Positions 8,110 to 16,360 of a stretch of DNA of 64,000 nt are shown here, piece by piece. The position numbers were made by a program, and so were the translations under genes. The notes beneath the pieces are model-generated. The model ran no database searches and was not told the origin of the DNA. It was given only the letters and a program-made list of their open reading frames with translations. Where the stretch lies: contig JAKALM010000006.1 of the NCBI GenBank assembly GCA_021824145.1, positions 1 through 64,000 on the forward strand. Reading direction: 5' to 3'. The DNA comes from Bacteroidota bacterium. GTDB lineage: Bacteria; Bacteroidota; Ignavibacteria; Ignavibacteriales; Ignavibacteriaceae. The stretch's first letter is position 1; every line of letters begins with the position of its first letter.

Positions 8110-9347
8110 AAAGAATCAGAATAGTTTTTTATGTTTTATCTATTATCGTTTTATTCTGCACTTGTGTTTTTGCTCAGCAAGATTATCAACTCGTTCAGAA
8201 TTTTAAACAAAAACAAAAAGAGATATTGCAATCGATAAAGAGTGCAAATTCAATAGTTGAATTAAATCAAATCCAAAACCAGATTGAACAATTTAAAAAA
8301 GAATACGCTTCGCATAAAGATTTGTTAGATAAAAGTCTTTATCCTGATGATTTTAATAGTTTAATAACCCAATTAGAAAATGAACTTCAATCGCAAGAAG
8401 GCAGCATTGGTCAAATTTCAAATTTGCAAACGCAAGTTTCTCAATTAAAAAATCAAATTGATTCGCTAAATTCTAAAAATTCAGAATTGATTACCCAAAT
8501 TCAAATGCTGCAGGAACAAAATAAAAAAGATATTAATAAACTACAGCGAACTATTTCTGAATTAAGAAATTCAATATATCAAAGAGATAGACTTATAATG
8601 TCGATGTTGGGTGGATTATTTCCAGCCGCATATTCTGAAAATGAAAAGTTGTCATCAGAAGAAAAAGAACAAATTTATTCAAGCGTTAAAAAAAATGATA
8701 TTATTACCAATTTGAAAAAATCTATTTCAGATAATATAAAATTTCTTCAAGTAACTACTCTTAATCCTGAAGATTTAAGTGCTATTAAGAAGCAACAGAC
8801 TGACTTTGAAAAGATGTGGAAAAATGTTGGGCCTGAACTTATAAATATATATTCAGTTAAAAAGGAAAAAGTAAAAAACATTCAAGAAATAGATTCTGCA
8901 TTTGCATCTTGGCAAGATGCGATTGATCATGAAGCGTGGAATTCTATTCGGCAGAGATTTATAAATTATGATATTCAACTAGATAAATTTTCAAATGGTG
9001 AAGAATTTTCAAAAATTATTTCTTCATATATTGACAATCAAATTGCTAATGCAAAGGAAATAGGAGAGCAAGCTAAAATTAATTATTCAGTATTTGTAGA
9101 TTCTGTATGGTCGCGAAGCGTTAAGCCGCTTTGGATTCCTTTCCTTGTAGAGAATAATCTTTTTACAAATAGCCAGTTGAACATGTTAGATATAAAAATT
9201 GAGAAATGGAATAATATAGTCTCATCAACAAGTTATACCTGGTTATTTATAATAATTGGAATTGTAATTATTATTTTGATTGCTATTGTAGTTGTAAAAT
9301 CATCTTCATCAAAAATGAAAAAATCTAATACCGATGAAGTCGGATAG
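8106..9347 (+). CDS. Secreted coiled-coil protein with C-terminal membrane anchor
   Basis: 413 aa. A signal peptide (about 1-23, ending CTCVFAQ) precedes a long Gln/Leu/Lys-rich coiled coil (about 30-165, with heptads such as LQTQVSQLKNQIDSL). A mostly helical domain (about 180-360) follows, then one strong membrane helix near 378-397 (WLFIIIGIVIIILIAIVVV) and a short Lys/Ser tail. The layout puts the coiled coil in the periplasm and anchors the C-terminus in the inner membrane. It overlaps the preceding lipoprotein gene by 4 bases, suggesting an envelope-spanning pair (inference). No known family is recognised. Confidence 0.75.
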   Translation: MKRIRIVFYVLSIIVLFCTCVFAQQDYQLVQNFKQKQKEILQSIKSANSIVELNQIQNQIEQFKKEYASHKDLLDKSLYPDDFNSLITQLENELQSQEGSIGQISNLQTQVSQLKNQIDSLNSKNSELITQIQMLQEQNKKDINKLQRTISELRNSIYQRDRLIMSMLGGLFPAAYSENEKLSSEEKEQIYSSVKKNDIITNLKKSISDNIKFLQVTTLNPEDLSAIKKQQTDFEKMWKNVGPELINIYSVKKEKVKNIQEIDSAFASWQDAIDHEAWNSIRQRFINYDIQLDKFSNGEEFSKIISSYIDNQIANAKEIGEQAKINYSVFVDSVWSRSVKPLWIPFLVENNLFTNSQLNMLDIKIEKWNNIVSSTSYTWLFIIIGIVIIILIAIVVVKSSSSKMKKSNTDEVG

Positions 9348-9520
9348 TGTGTTTAATAAATGCATGATTATTAATTATGAGCTTTCTAAAATTAAATTAT
9401 CAGACAACTTAATTAAAATTGATTGGCACATTTCAATTTTAATTTGCATTGTAAGTGGAAGGGAAAAGTTCACAATAAGCATCTATAAATGTTTTGAATT
9501 TAATAAATTGAATACAAGTT

Positions 9521-9552
9521 TGAGATGACATCCAGTTTTAGATGTCATCTCA
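9521..9552. terminator. Terminator hairpin between convergent genes
   Basis: Perfect 12-bp arms TGAGATGACATC (9521-9532) and GATGTCATCTCA (9541-9552) around an 8-nt loop, followed by TTTTG on the plus strand. The right arm includes the stop codon of the minus-strand citF gene (9550-9552), so the hairpin serves as end signal for the long citrate operon and for the plus-strand envelope genes ending at 9347. Confidence 0.8.
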
Positions 9553-11106
9553 TTTTGTAATTTGAAATACTGAATCCATTACAGTTCCGTCAACCCATTT
9601 AACAACGGCAACAACTTTATTTTTATTAACTTTCGGCTTTGCTGGCGCACCGCCGCAAATTGAATAAACTTCATCTCTAATTTGTTTAATTGATTTAATT
9701 GGTAAAGAAGAATTTTTCATCGCTTGAATTAAATCTTTTCTCTTTGGGTTAATCGCAATTCCTCTTTCGGTAATTATAACGTCGATTAATTCTCCTGGCC
9801 CGCAAAGAGTAGTTACTTCGTCAATTATAACGGGAATTCGATCTCTGAATGAAGGCACTGCAAGAATTGTACATTTTGAATAAAGGCAATTCTGCCAGCC
9901 TCCAATGCCGTGAAGAAGATAGCCGTCTGAATGGCTTACAACATTTGCGTTGAAGTTTACATCAACTTCTGTTGCGCCTAAAACAGCAACATCAACAATT
10001 GAAGCAAAATTTCCTTTACCGTGAAAGTTGTAACTTGTAAACGGACTTGTGTTAACGTGATTCGGATTCTCTCTCATGCTTCGCACGCCTTCAAGATCGA
10101 ATGTTTGTCCGTCAAGAATATAATCGGTCAAACCTTCTTCCAAAAGCTGAACTAAATATTTTGTACTGCCGCCGCGAACAAATCTTGCTTTAACATTCTT
10201 TGCTTTCATTCTTTCTTTTAAGTAAAGAACGAATGCTAAGTTTGTTCCGCCAGAACCAGCTTGAAATGAAAATCCGTTTTTCATAATACCAGCTTCATCT
10301 ATAAATTGAGCAACATATTCTGCAATTAAAAGTCTATCGGGAGATTTTGTAACTTCAGTGGTTCCCGAAACAATTTTTGATGCATCGCCAAGCGATTCAA
10401 CTTGAACAACATAATCAACATTGTTGCCTTGAATTTGCCACGGTACGCAAGGGAATGGGACAAGATTATCTGTAACTACAATTACTTTATCTGCGTATTC
10501 AGAATCAGCAAGCGCAAAGCCGATTAATCCCGATGCTGATTTTCCGTTCACTCCATTTGCATTTCCAAAAGAATCTGAAGTTGGAGCAGCAATAACTGCA
10601 ATATTAATATGAACTTCACCATCTTGAACAGCTTGGTATCTTCCGCCGTGCGAACGCAAAACTCCAATGCCTTTCATTTTTCCTTCTGTGGTGAATCTTC
10701 CCAGCGGTCCATTCATACTTCCTTCAATATGGTGAATTGTACCGTCTTCTAAATATTTTATTAAATGTTCATGGATAGGGAATGAAGCACTTGGAAACCA
10801 ACGGATATTTTTTATTCCCATTGAATGAATTGTATCGAACAAGATATTAGTCAGCGCATCTCCGTTTCTAAGATGATGATGAGTTGAGATCGTCATACCA
10901 TCTTTTAGTCCGCATTTTTTCAGAGATTCTTTTAAATTCTTTACAACTTTATTTCCATCTTCAGGAAAATCAATGCATGAATTAATTTTTGGTTTTGCTT
11001 TATTACCTGAAGGTTTAAATTTATTTACACCTTGAAAAGGAATTTGTTCTTGTCCGTTTATCTCTGTTGGTACTAATCTTCCTGCTGCATTTTTTATCAA
11101 TTTCAT
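9550..11106 (-). CDS. citF: Citrate lyase alpha subunit (citrate CoA-transferase)
   Basis: 518 aa, the family's normal length. CitF swaps citrate onto the thiol of the acyl carrier (CitD), releasing acetate; the beta subunit then cleaves citryl-ACP to oxaloacetate and acetyl-ACP. Family features seen: N-terminal NAAGRLVPTEINGQ, the stretch TISTHHHLRNGD, GSMNGPLGRFTTEG, GIGVLRSHGGR, and C-terminal PVIIDEVTTLCGPGELIDVI and ERGIAINPKR. It is the last gene of the six-gene citrate operon and overlaps the CitD-CitE fusion by 4 bases (ATGA). The genes needed to make and attach the prosthetic group (citC, citG, citX) are not in the window. Confidence 0.95.
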   Translation of the reverse strand: MKLIKNAAGRLVPTEINGQEQIPFQGVNKFKPSGNKAKPKINSCIDFPEDGNKVVKNLKESLKKCGLKDGMTISTHHHLRNGDALTNILFDTIHSMGIKNIRWFPSASFPIHEHLIKYLEDGTIHHIEGSMNGPLGRFTTEGKMKGIGVLRSHGGRYQAVQDGEVHINIAVIAAPTSDSFGNANGVNGKSASGLIGFALADSEYADKVIVVTDNLVPFPCVPWQIQGNNVDYVVQVESLGDASKIVSGTTEVTKSPDRLLIAEYVAQFIDEAGIMKNGFSFQAGSGGTNLAFVLYLKERMKAKNVKARFVRGGSTKYLVQLLEEGLTDYILDGQTFDLEGVRSMRENPNHVNTSPFTSYNFHGKGNFASIVDVAVLGATEVDVNFNANVVSHSDGYLLHGIGGWQNCLYSKCTILAVPSFRDRIPVIIDEVTTLCGPGELIDVIITERGIAINPKRKDLIQAMKNSSLPIKSIKQIRDEVYSICGGAPAKPKVNKNKVVAVVKWVDGTVMDSVFQITK

Positions 11107-12323
11107 TTTAATTTCCAGCTTTCATTCATCAAATTATTTAGAATTGCAAGTTGAATTGTTTTTTGTGCACGTTTTACAACTGGCGCATCAATCATTTTGC
11201 TGCCGAGCGAAACCACTCCAATTCCTTTTTTCTCAGCTTCTTCAAATGCCAGGACAATTTTTTTAGCTTTCTCAATTTCTTCTGAAGTTGGTGCGAAACC
11301 ATTATGAACTACCGGAACTTGTCGGGGATGAATGCATCCTTTACCTTCGAATCCTAATGACTTTGCTTCAATAACACTTTGTTTCAAACCTTCCATATCA
11401 GCAACATCAGAAAATACTGTATCAATAGCTTGAATGCCGGCTGCTTTTGCTGCATTAACAATCATCGATCTTGCATAGAAACTTTCTTTCCCTTCAAGTG
11501 TTCTCTGTGTGCCGAGATCGGCGGTGTAATCTTCAAGTCCAATTGTAAGTGCACAGTTGTTTTTTGAAGCAGAAGCAATTTCATAAGCTTTGATAATTCC
11601 AAGCGCACTTTCGATTATCGGCATTAAATAAATTTCATTTTCAATACTATTTTCTTCTTTCAAACGATTGACTTCATTTTCAACATCAATTACTTGCTGA
11701 GCTGATTCGCATTTCGGAATTAAAATTACATGAACATTGTGCGGAACAATAAATTTCAAATCATCAAGTCCGCGCGGGAGCTGATTGATTCTCACCATTC
11801 TTTCTGCACCGTAAAAGTCCACACTTCGCAATGCGTTTCGGACAAGCAATTGGGCAGCTTCTTTTTCAGAATAAGCAACGCTGTCTTCTAAATCTAAAAT
11901 TATTCCATCCGGCTTGTGAAGTCCGGCGTTCATAAAAAATTTTGATTCATTACCCGGAAGGTATAAACGGCTTCTGCGAAGACGTTCTTTTGTTGTACCG
12001 GTTAAATTATTTTTGTTGATGGGCAAAAGAAATTCTTTGTTCAAATCCGGAAACAACTTTTTAACAGCTAATTCAAATCTTGCTGCAATTACAAATGGAA
12101 GAGCGCCGTTATCTTCAATTAGAATGTTTGCATTTTTTAATCCGAAGAATTTGCACATTTCATTTAGCTGATTCTTAATTGAATCACCATACATCGAAGC
12201 GACTTTGCTTTTAATGTCTAATTTTATTCCGCCGGAGTTTGTCAGTTCAATTTCGAAATAACAATCGGAGCGAACATTATCTCCTTTTTTGCCGGCACTG
12301 GTTTTAGTTAAAATATTTTTCAT
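11103..12323 (-). CDS. CitD-CitE fusion: citrate lyase acyl carrier plus beta subunit
   Basis: 406 aa. Residues about 1-95 match CitD, the acyl carrier: SAGKKGDNVRSDC near the N-terminus with Ser19 in the place of the serine that carries the phosphoribosyl-dephospho-CoA group, then GGIKLDIKSKV and the IEDNGALPFVIAAR stretch. Residues about 115-406 match CitE, the HpcH/HpaI-type lyase: RSRLYLPGN, DGIILDLEDSV, RINQL, LIPKCES, MPIIES, GLEDYTADLG and GKGCIHPRQV. Separately CitD is about 95 aa and CitE about 290 aa, so the length equals their sum. Fusing the carrier to its lyase would fix their 1:1 ratio. Preceded by the MmgE/PrpD gene (44-base gap) and overlapping citF by 4 bases. Confidence 0.9.
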   Translation of the reverse strand: MKNILTKTSAGKKGDNVRSDCYFEIELTNSGGIKLDIKSKVASMYGDSIKNQLNEMCKFFGLKNANILIEDNGALPFVIAARFELAVKKLFPDLNKEFLLPINKNNLTGTTKERLRRSRLYLPGNESKFFMNAGLHKPDGIILDLEDSVAYSEKEAAQLLVRNALRSVDFYGAERMVRINQLPRGLDDLKFIVPHNVHVILIPKCESAQQVIDVENEVNRLKEENSIENEIYLMPIIESALGIIKAYEIASASKNNCALTIGLEDYTADLGTQRTLEGKESFYARSMIVNAAKAAGIQAIDTVFSDVADMEGLKQSVIEAKSLGFEGKGCIHPRQVPVVHNGFAPTSEEIEKAKKIVLAFEEAEKKGIGVVSLGSKMIDAPVVKRAQKTIQLAILNNLMNESWKLK

Positions 12324-12367
12324 AATTCTTTCTTTTTAATTGCTAAAACAATTAAACGATTAAGCAA

Positions 12368-13801
12368 TTAAACAATTAATTTTTCCATAAAATCTTTTGC
12401 CTTTTTCTTTTCACAATTGAATATCATCTGCTTGATGCTTTTTTGTTTGGTTTTTGTCATTAGTGAATCAGACAACGAATTAAATTTATTGTCAAGATCT
12501 TCTTCAGTCATCGGTTCACGCGGATCGCCTTTGGGATATTCAAGATATTCAGAAAATTCTTTCCCGTCTTTAGTTTTAATTACAACCTTCGATGGCTGCT
12601 TTGCAGGAAACATCTTTTCAAATTCTGTTGATGCTTCGCCTTTTATTTTGTCGATCACTTCCCAGATTCTTGGGTCTTTCATTTTCTCTTCGGAAAAAGA
12701 TTGAGTCGTGATTTTATGATCAACTAACGCAGAGGCAATGCAATAGGGAAGTGAATGATCAGCAGTTTCTCTAGATTCAGGCCTGTATTTATGCGGGTCG
12801 AAAAGAATGTCGCAAGCGCGAGCAATTGTTGTAACAGTAACAGAATTAATTTGGTCGTACTGAATATTATTTTTTGTAACAACTTTTAAAGTAGCAGAAA
12901 TATGTGTATGCGTTAAAGCTTCGGTTGGGAATGCTTTCATTCCGCATTCTAAAATTTTGAAATCCTTTCCAAGATTGCCAACCAACTTTTCTAAATCCCA
13001 CTTCCATTCTCCAAGAGAATCTCTGCCTTGCATATTTACAGGATTTAGTTTTTCTTCTTTTGCGTCCCAGCCGAAGAAACAATCCATAAATCCTTCTTTA
13101 CCTTCGAAGACTTTTTCTGTTCCGGTGTAACCTTGTTTTGCCATCAATGCAGCGAACACTCCTGATTGGACTGCCATCGGATCAACAGTATTTTTCATCA
13201 TAGTTAATTTACCTGCAGTTGGACATCCGATTGTATGGTTATGACTTCCACTTATTCCAATTGCGTTTACCATTTGGTCGACAGTTAATCCTAAAAGTTT
13301 TCCTGCAACGATGGGAGAGACAAATTGAGTTAACGTTGCGTGGTGCCATTTCCTTTCACGAATTCCGGGAACAGCAAATTCGCAAAGCCGCTGTTCAAAT
13401 TCATAAGCAAGAACAATTGCGGTGATTACATCTTTCATCGATGCATCTACTAGCTCGCCGACAGCAAGCGCCGCAGGAATTAAATCAGACGGATGAGACG
13501 GATCTTCTTTCCAATAAATATCATTGAAATCGAGCGCGCGAATCATCAATGAATTTACAAGTGAAACATTAACTGCGGGCAATTTATCACCAAAGCCGAT
13601 TATTGTTGCTTCCTTAGTGCCTCGCATTTTTTTATAAATGTCTCGAAGAATATTTACGTCCTTTGTATGATAGCCGCCGAAAGCACATCCGATTGAATCA
13701 TACAAATATCTTTTTACTTCGTTTATAACTTCCGCAGGCAAATCTTTGTAATTAAGATTGACTGCAAATTCTGAGATTTGTCTTGAAATTGATTTTTCCA
13801 T
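12368..13801 (-). CDS. MmgE/PrpD family protein (citrate/2-methylcitrate dehydratase-like)
   Basis: 477 aa, full length for the family. Members dehydrate 2-methylcitrate or citrate, or decarboxylate cis-aconitate, without an iron-sulphur cluster. Seen here: the N-terminal helical half with YDSIGCAFGG and RALDFNDIYW (the DxND-type active-site region), DPSHPSD, KWHHATLTQFVSP-like stretch, GISGSHNHTIGCPTAGKLTMMK, and the C-terminal domain with FKILECGMKAFPTEALTH and ADHSLPYCIASALV. It lies 17 bases from the aconitase gene and 44 from the citDE fusion, so its substrate is probably citrate, aconitate or a close relative (inference from context). No prpB or prpC lies next to it, which argues against a plain 2-methylcitrate cycle. 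Confidence 0.9.
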   Translation of the reverse strand: MEKSISRQISEFAVNLNYKDLPAEVINEVKRYLYDSIGCAFGGYHTKDVNILRDIYKKMRGTKEATIIGFGDKLPAVNVSLVNSLMIRALDFNDIYWKEDPSHPSDLIPAALAVGELVDASMKDVITAIVLAYEFEQRLCEFAVPGIRERKWHHATLTQFVSPIVAGKLLGLTVDQMVNAIGISGSHNHTIGCPTAGKLTMMKNTVDPMAVQSGVFAALMAKQGYTGTEKVFEGKEGFMDCFFGWDAKEEKLNPVNMQGRDSLGEWKWDLEKLVGNLGKDFKILECGMKAFPTEALTHTHISATLKVVTKNNIQYDQINSVTVTTIARACDILFDPHKYRPESRETADHSLPYCIASALVDHKITTQSFSEEKMKDPRIWEVIDKIKGEASTEFEKMFPAKQPSKVVIKTKDGKEFSEYLEYPKGDPREPMTEEDLDNKFNSLSDSLMTKTKQKSIKQMIFNCEKKKAKDFMEKLIV

Positions 13802-13818
13802 AATTAATTTTCTAAATG

Positions 13819-15786
13819 TTAAAGATTATCGCGAACCCAATTTTCTAATCCGCCTTTCACAATTAATTCCTGAGCGGCTTTTCCAATTGGATCGATATTG
13901 TATTCTTTTTTGTCTAAAGTAATTTTTGAATTTACAAAATCTATTGAAACTTTTATTCCGGTTTTAACTGTTAATTTCTCTTTACCGTATTTCATTTTTA
14001 AGTCAGTAACTAATGCTGGACATTCAATTAACAGGAAACCGTTATTTAGTGCGTTTCTTTTATAAGTTTCGTTAAAGGAACCAGCGATAACAAGTTTGAT
14101 TCCTTTATACTTCAACGCAGTGGCAGCTTGCTCACGAGAACTACCGGTTCCAAAATTAAATCCGCCTACGAGGATGTCTCCATCATTTGCAATTTTTACA
14201 AATTCGGGATCGTAATTTTCCATAACAACTTTGGCTTGCTGTTCAGGAGAATAATCATCTATATAAGTATATTTGCCTGGATAAATTCCGTCAGTGTTAA
14301 GATTATCTTGATGGCAAAAAATTATCTCTCCTTCAATTGTTTTTGGAAATCCATTTATGATTTCAACTTTGGAAACTTTACCGTTAGTTTTTTTATTTGT
14401 TCGGATGTCAGCATAAATATTTCCCGGGCAGTATTCCCATGAGTAATCAATTTTGCCTGCAATTGCAGAAGCAGCAACAACAGCGGGAGAAGCCAAATAT
14501 GCTTGTGCATTCGGCGAGCCCATCCTACCTTTGAAATTTCTATTCGTTGCTGAAATTCCGACTTCACCATCTTCAAGTAATCCAGTTCCTAAACCAATAC
14601 AAGGCCCACAGCCTGGAGGAAGTGGAATTGCACCTGCATGAATTAATGCTTGCCAATCACCCCGTCGTTCACTCTCTGCTTGTACTTCGCTTGAAGCTGC
14701 TGCGATATAGAATTTTACTCCATCGGCTACTTTCTTTCCTCTAACAATAGATGCAGCTTCGGCTAAATCATTAACTCTGCTGTTAACACAGGAGACAAGA
14801 TATGCTTTATTAATTTTTATATCATTTGATTTAATTTCTGAAAGTGAAGAAATAGTTTTTACTGTATTTGGCCCAGAGACAAATGGCTGAACGGAAGAAA
14901 GATCAATTATTATTTCTTTTGCGTAGTAAGCTTCTTCATCAGCTTTGCATATCTTTTGTTCCAATTTATTTATTCGTTTCAAATTTAATCTTGGGTGAAT
15001 CCCTTTTCCGTCTTCATCTGATGGAACGCCAGCCAAACCACGTTTAGAAATTTTTTCTGCTCTTTCTTTAAGCCAATTTATTGTAACTTCATCAATTGGG
15101 AAAACGCCAGCGAGCGCGCCCCATTCTGTAGACATATTTGCAATCGTTAGTCTTTCATCAATTGAAAGATTTTTAATCCCTTCGCCGGTAAATTCGATTG
15201 CATGATTTAAAACTTCATCATGATTAAAATAACCGCACAAAGCAATAATTAAATCTTTTCCAGTAACGCCGAGACGAAGCTTTCCTTTTATTTCAACTTT
15301 TGCAATTGGCGGAACTTGCCACCAAGTTCTTCCGGTTGCCCAAATTGCAGCAGCATCAGTTCTAACTATTGGAGTTCCTAAGCATCCTAAACCGCCGTAC
15401 ATGTTTGAATGACTGTCGGAAGCAACAACCATAGTACCAGGAAAAGCATAACCTTCTTCGCACATTATTTGGTGCCCAATTCCACGACCTGCAGGATAAA
15501 AATCAGCGCCCATTGATTTTGCAAATTCTTCTATCTTTTTGTATTTCTCTAAATTTTTTTCGCTTTTATCTTGAACGTTATGATCGAGTGTATTAACAAC
15601 TTGTCTGGGGTTTGATAATTTATGAGCATCGATGCTTTTAAATTTTGGAATAACTGCGCCGGTATTATCGTGAGTCATTACATAAGCCGGTTTAATTGAT
15701 AAATAATCTCCACTGTGAACTTCATGGTTTTTTTCTAAATCGACTGAATATCGTTGTGCGATCTTTTCGATAAATGTTTGTGACAT
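13819..15786 (-). CDS. Aconitase-family hydratase of homoaconitase (Lys4) type
   Basis: 655 aa, 4Fe-4S hydro-lyase. The large domain has ASDSHSNMYGGLGCLGTP, RTDAAAIWATGRTWWQ, the first cluster cysteine in VSCVNSR and the other two in PPGCGPC. The swivel domain (about 470-655) has GGFNFGTGSSREQAATAL and AGSFNETYKRNALNNG. These phrases resemble fungal homoaconitase Lys4 and LeuC/LeuD fusions more than classical AcnA, AcnB or the shorter Aquifex-type aconitase. In this operon, with an isocitrate dehydrogenase-like gene and citrate lyase, aconitase activity is the simplest reading, but homoaconitate or another tricarboxylate is possible. It lies about 40 bases after the HD gene. Confidence 0.88.
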   Translation of the reverse strand: MSQTFIEKIAQRYSVDLEKNHEVHSGDYLSIKPAYVMTHDNTGAVIPKFKSIDAHKLSNPRQVVNTLDHNVQDKSEKNLEKYKKIEEFAKSMGADFYPAGRGIGHQIMCEEGYAFPGTMVVASDSHSNMYGGLGCLGTPIVRTDAAAIWATGRTWWQVPPIAKVEIKGKLRLGVTGKDLIIALCGYFNHDEVLNHAIEFTGEGIKNLSIDERLTIANMSTEWGALAGVFPIDEVTINWLKERAEKISKRGLAGVPSDEDGKGIHPRLNLKRINKLEQKICKADEEAYYAKEIIIDLSSVQPFVSGPNTVKTISSLSEIKSNDIKINKAYLVSCVNSRVNDLAEAASIVRGKKVADGVKFYIAAASSEVQAESERRGDWQALIHAGAIPLPPGCGPCIGLGTGLLEDGEVGISATNRNFKGRMGSPNAQAYLASPAVVAASAIAGKIDYSWEYCPGNIYADIRTNKKTNGKVSKVEIINGFPKTIEGEIIFCHQDNLNTDGIYPGKYTYIDDYSPEQQAKVVMENYDPEFVKIANDGDILVGGFNFGTGSSREQAATALKYKGIKLVIAGSFNETYKRNALNNGFLLIECPALVTDLKMKYGKEKLTVKTGIKVSIDFVNSKITLDKKEYNIDPIGKAAQELIVKGGLENWVRDNL

Positions 15787-15826
15787 TTTTATTCTCCTGT
15801 CATTGTCTTCCCAATTTTATAAATGT

Positions 15827-16360
15827 CTATCCTTTAAACGGATCGAAGCTTACAAAATCTGCATGATGAATAATTATTGATTCGACAGTTCGCTTTCCAA
15901 AATCTCCTTCCTTTGAATGGGTTGCAATTATATGTTGAACTTCCGGAGGTAATCCGAATCTGTCTGCAATTGCCATTCCGCTGAAAGGATGACGAACTAA
16001 TTTACCAGCATCACTAGTTGTAAGTTTGCCGTCTTTAATTTCATATTCTAAAAGTTTGCCGACATCAATTAAAATTGCGCCGGCAATTAAAGTATCCATA
16101 TCAATTTTAATTTCATCGCCGAAATTATTTTTCATAATTTTTGCCATCTCGACTGCTAGATGAACTGCCGTACGCTTGTGCGTCATAAATGTAATTTTGC
16201 AATCCTTAATCAACAAAGAGAAAGGAATTACTTTTAAATCATCAGCCGAAAGTACGCTGTTTTCGATTGCATAAATCCAGCAATTGAGAACCTTTTCTTT
16301 CAATTCTTCATTTTGGATCCAATTAATCTCCGGCCAAATTTCTAAAACTTTTTCTTTCAT
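15827..16360 (-). CDS. HD-domain protein with altered metal site
   Basis: 177 aa. An HD-fold hydrolase: THKRTAVHLAVEMA supplies the first histidine, VRHPFSG and IIATHSKEG the middle region, and HHADFVSFD the last aspartate. The central His-Asp doublet that names the family reads ILIDVGK, with Ile for His, so metal binding and activity may be altered. The gene overlaps the isocitrate dehydrogenase-like gene by 4 bases (ATGA), so it is firmly part of the citrate operon. Its role there is unknown; turnover of a nucleotide or CoA-like cofactor, or a regulatory role, are guesses. Confidence 0.82.
   Translation of the reverse strand: MKEKVLEIWPEINWIQNEELKEKVLNCWIYAIENSVLSADDLKVIPFSLLIKDCKITFMTHKRTAVHLAVEMAKIMKNNFGDEIKIDMDTLIAGAILIDVGKLLEYEIKDGKLTTSDAGKLVRHPFSGMAIADRFGLPPEVQHIIATHSKEGDFGKRTVESIIIHHADFVSFDPFKG

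Noticed and set aside
9334-9528. Open frame of 64 codons after the coiled-coil gene
   Set aside because: Overlaps the preceding gene, has no SD and ends inside the terminator hairpin; composition looks like non-coding AT-rich DNA.
12368-13801. Full 2-methylcitrate cycle (prp) operon
   Set aside because: No methylcitrate synthase or methylisocitrate lyase beside the PrpD-like gene; citrate lyase neighbours instead.
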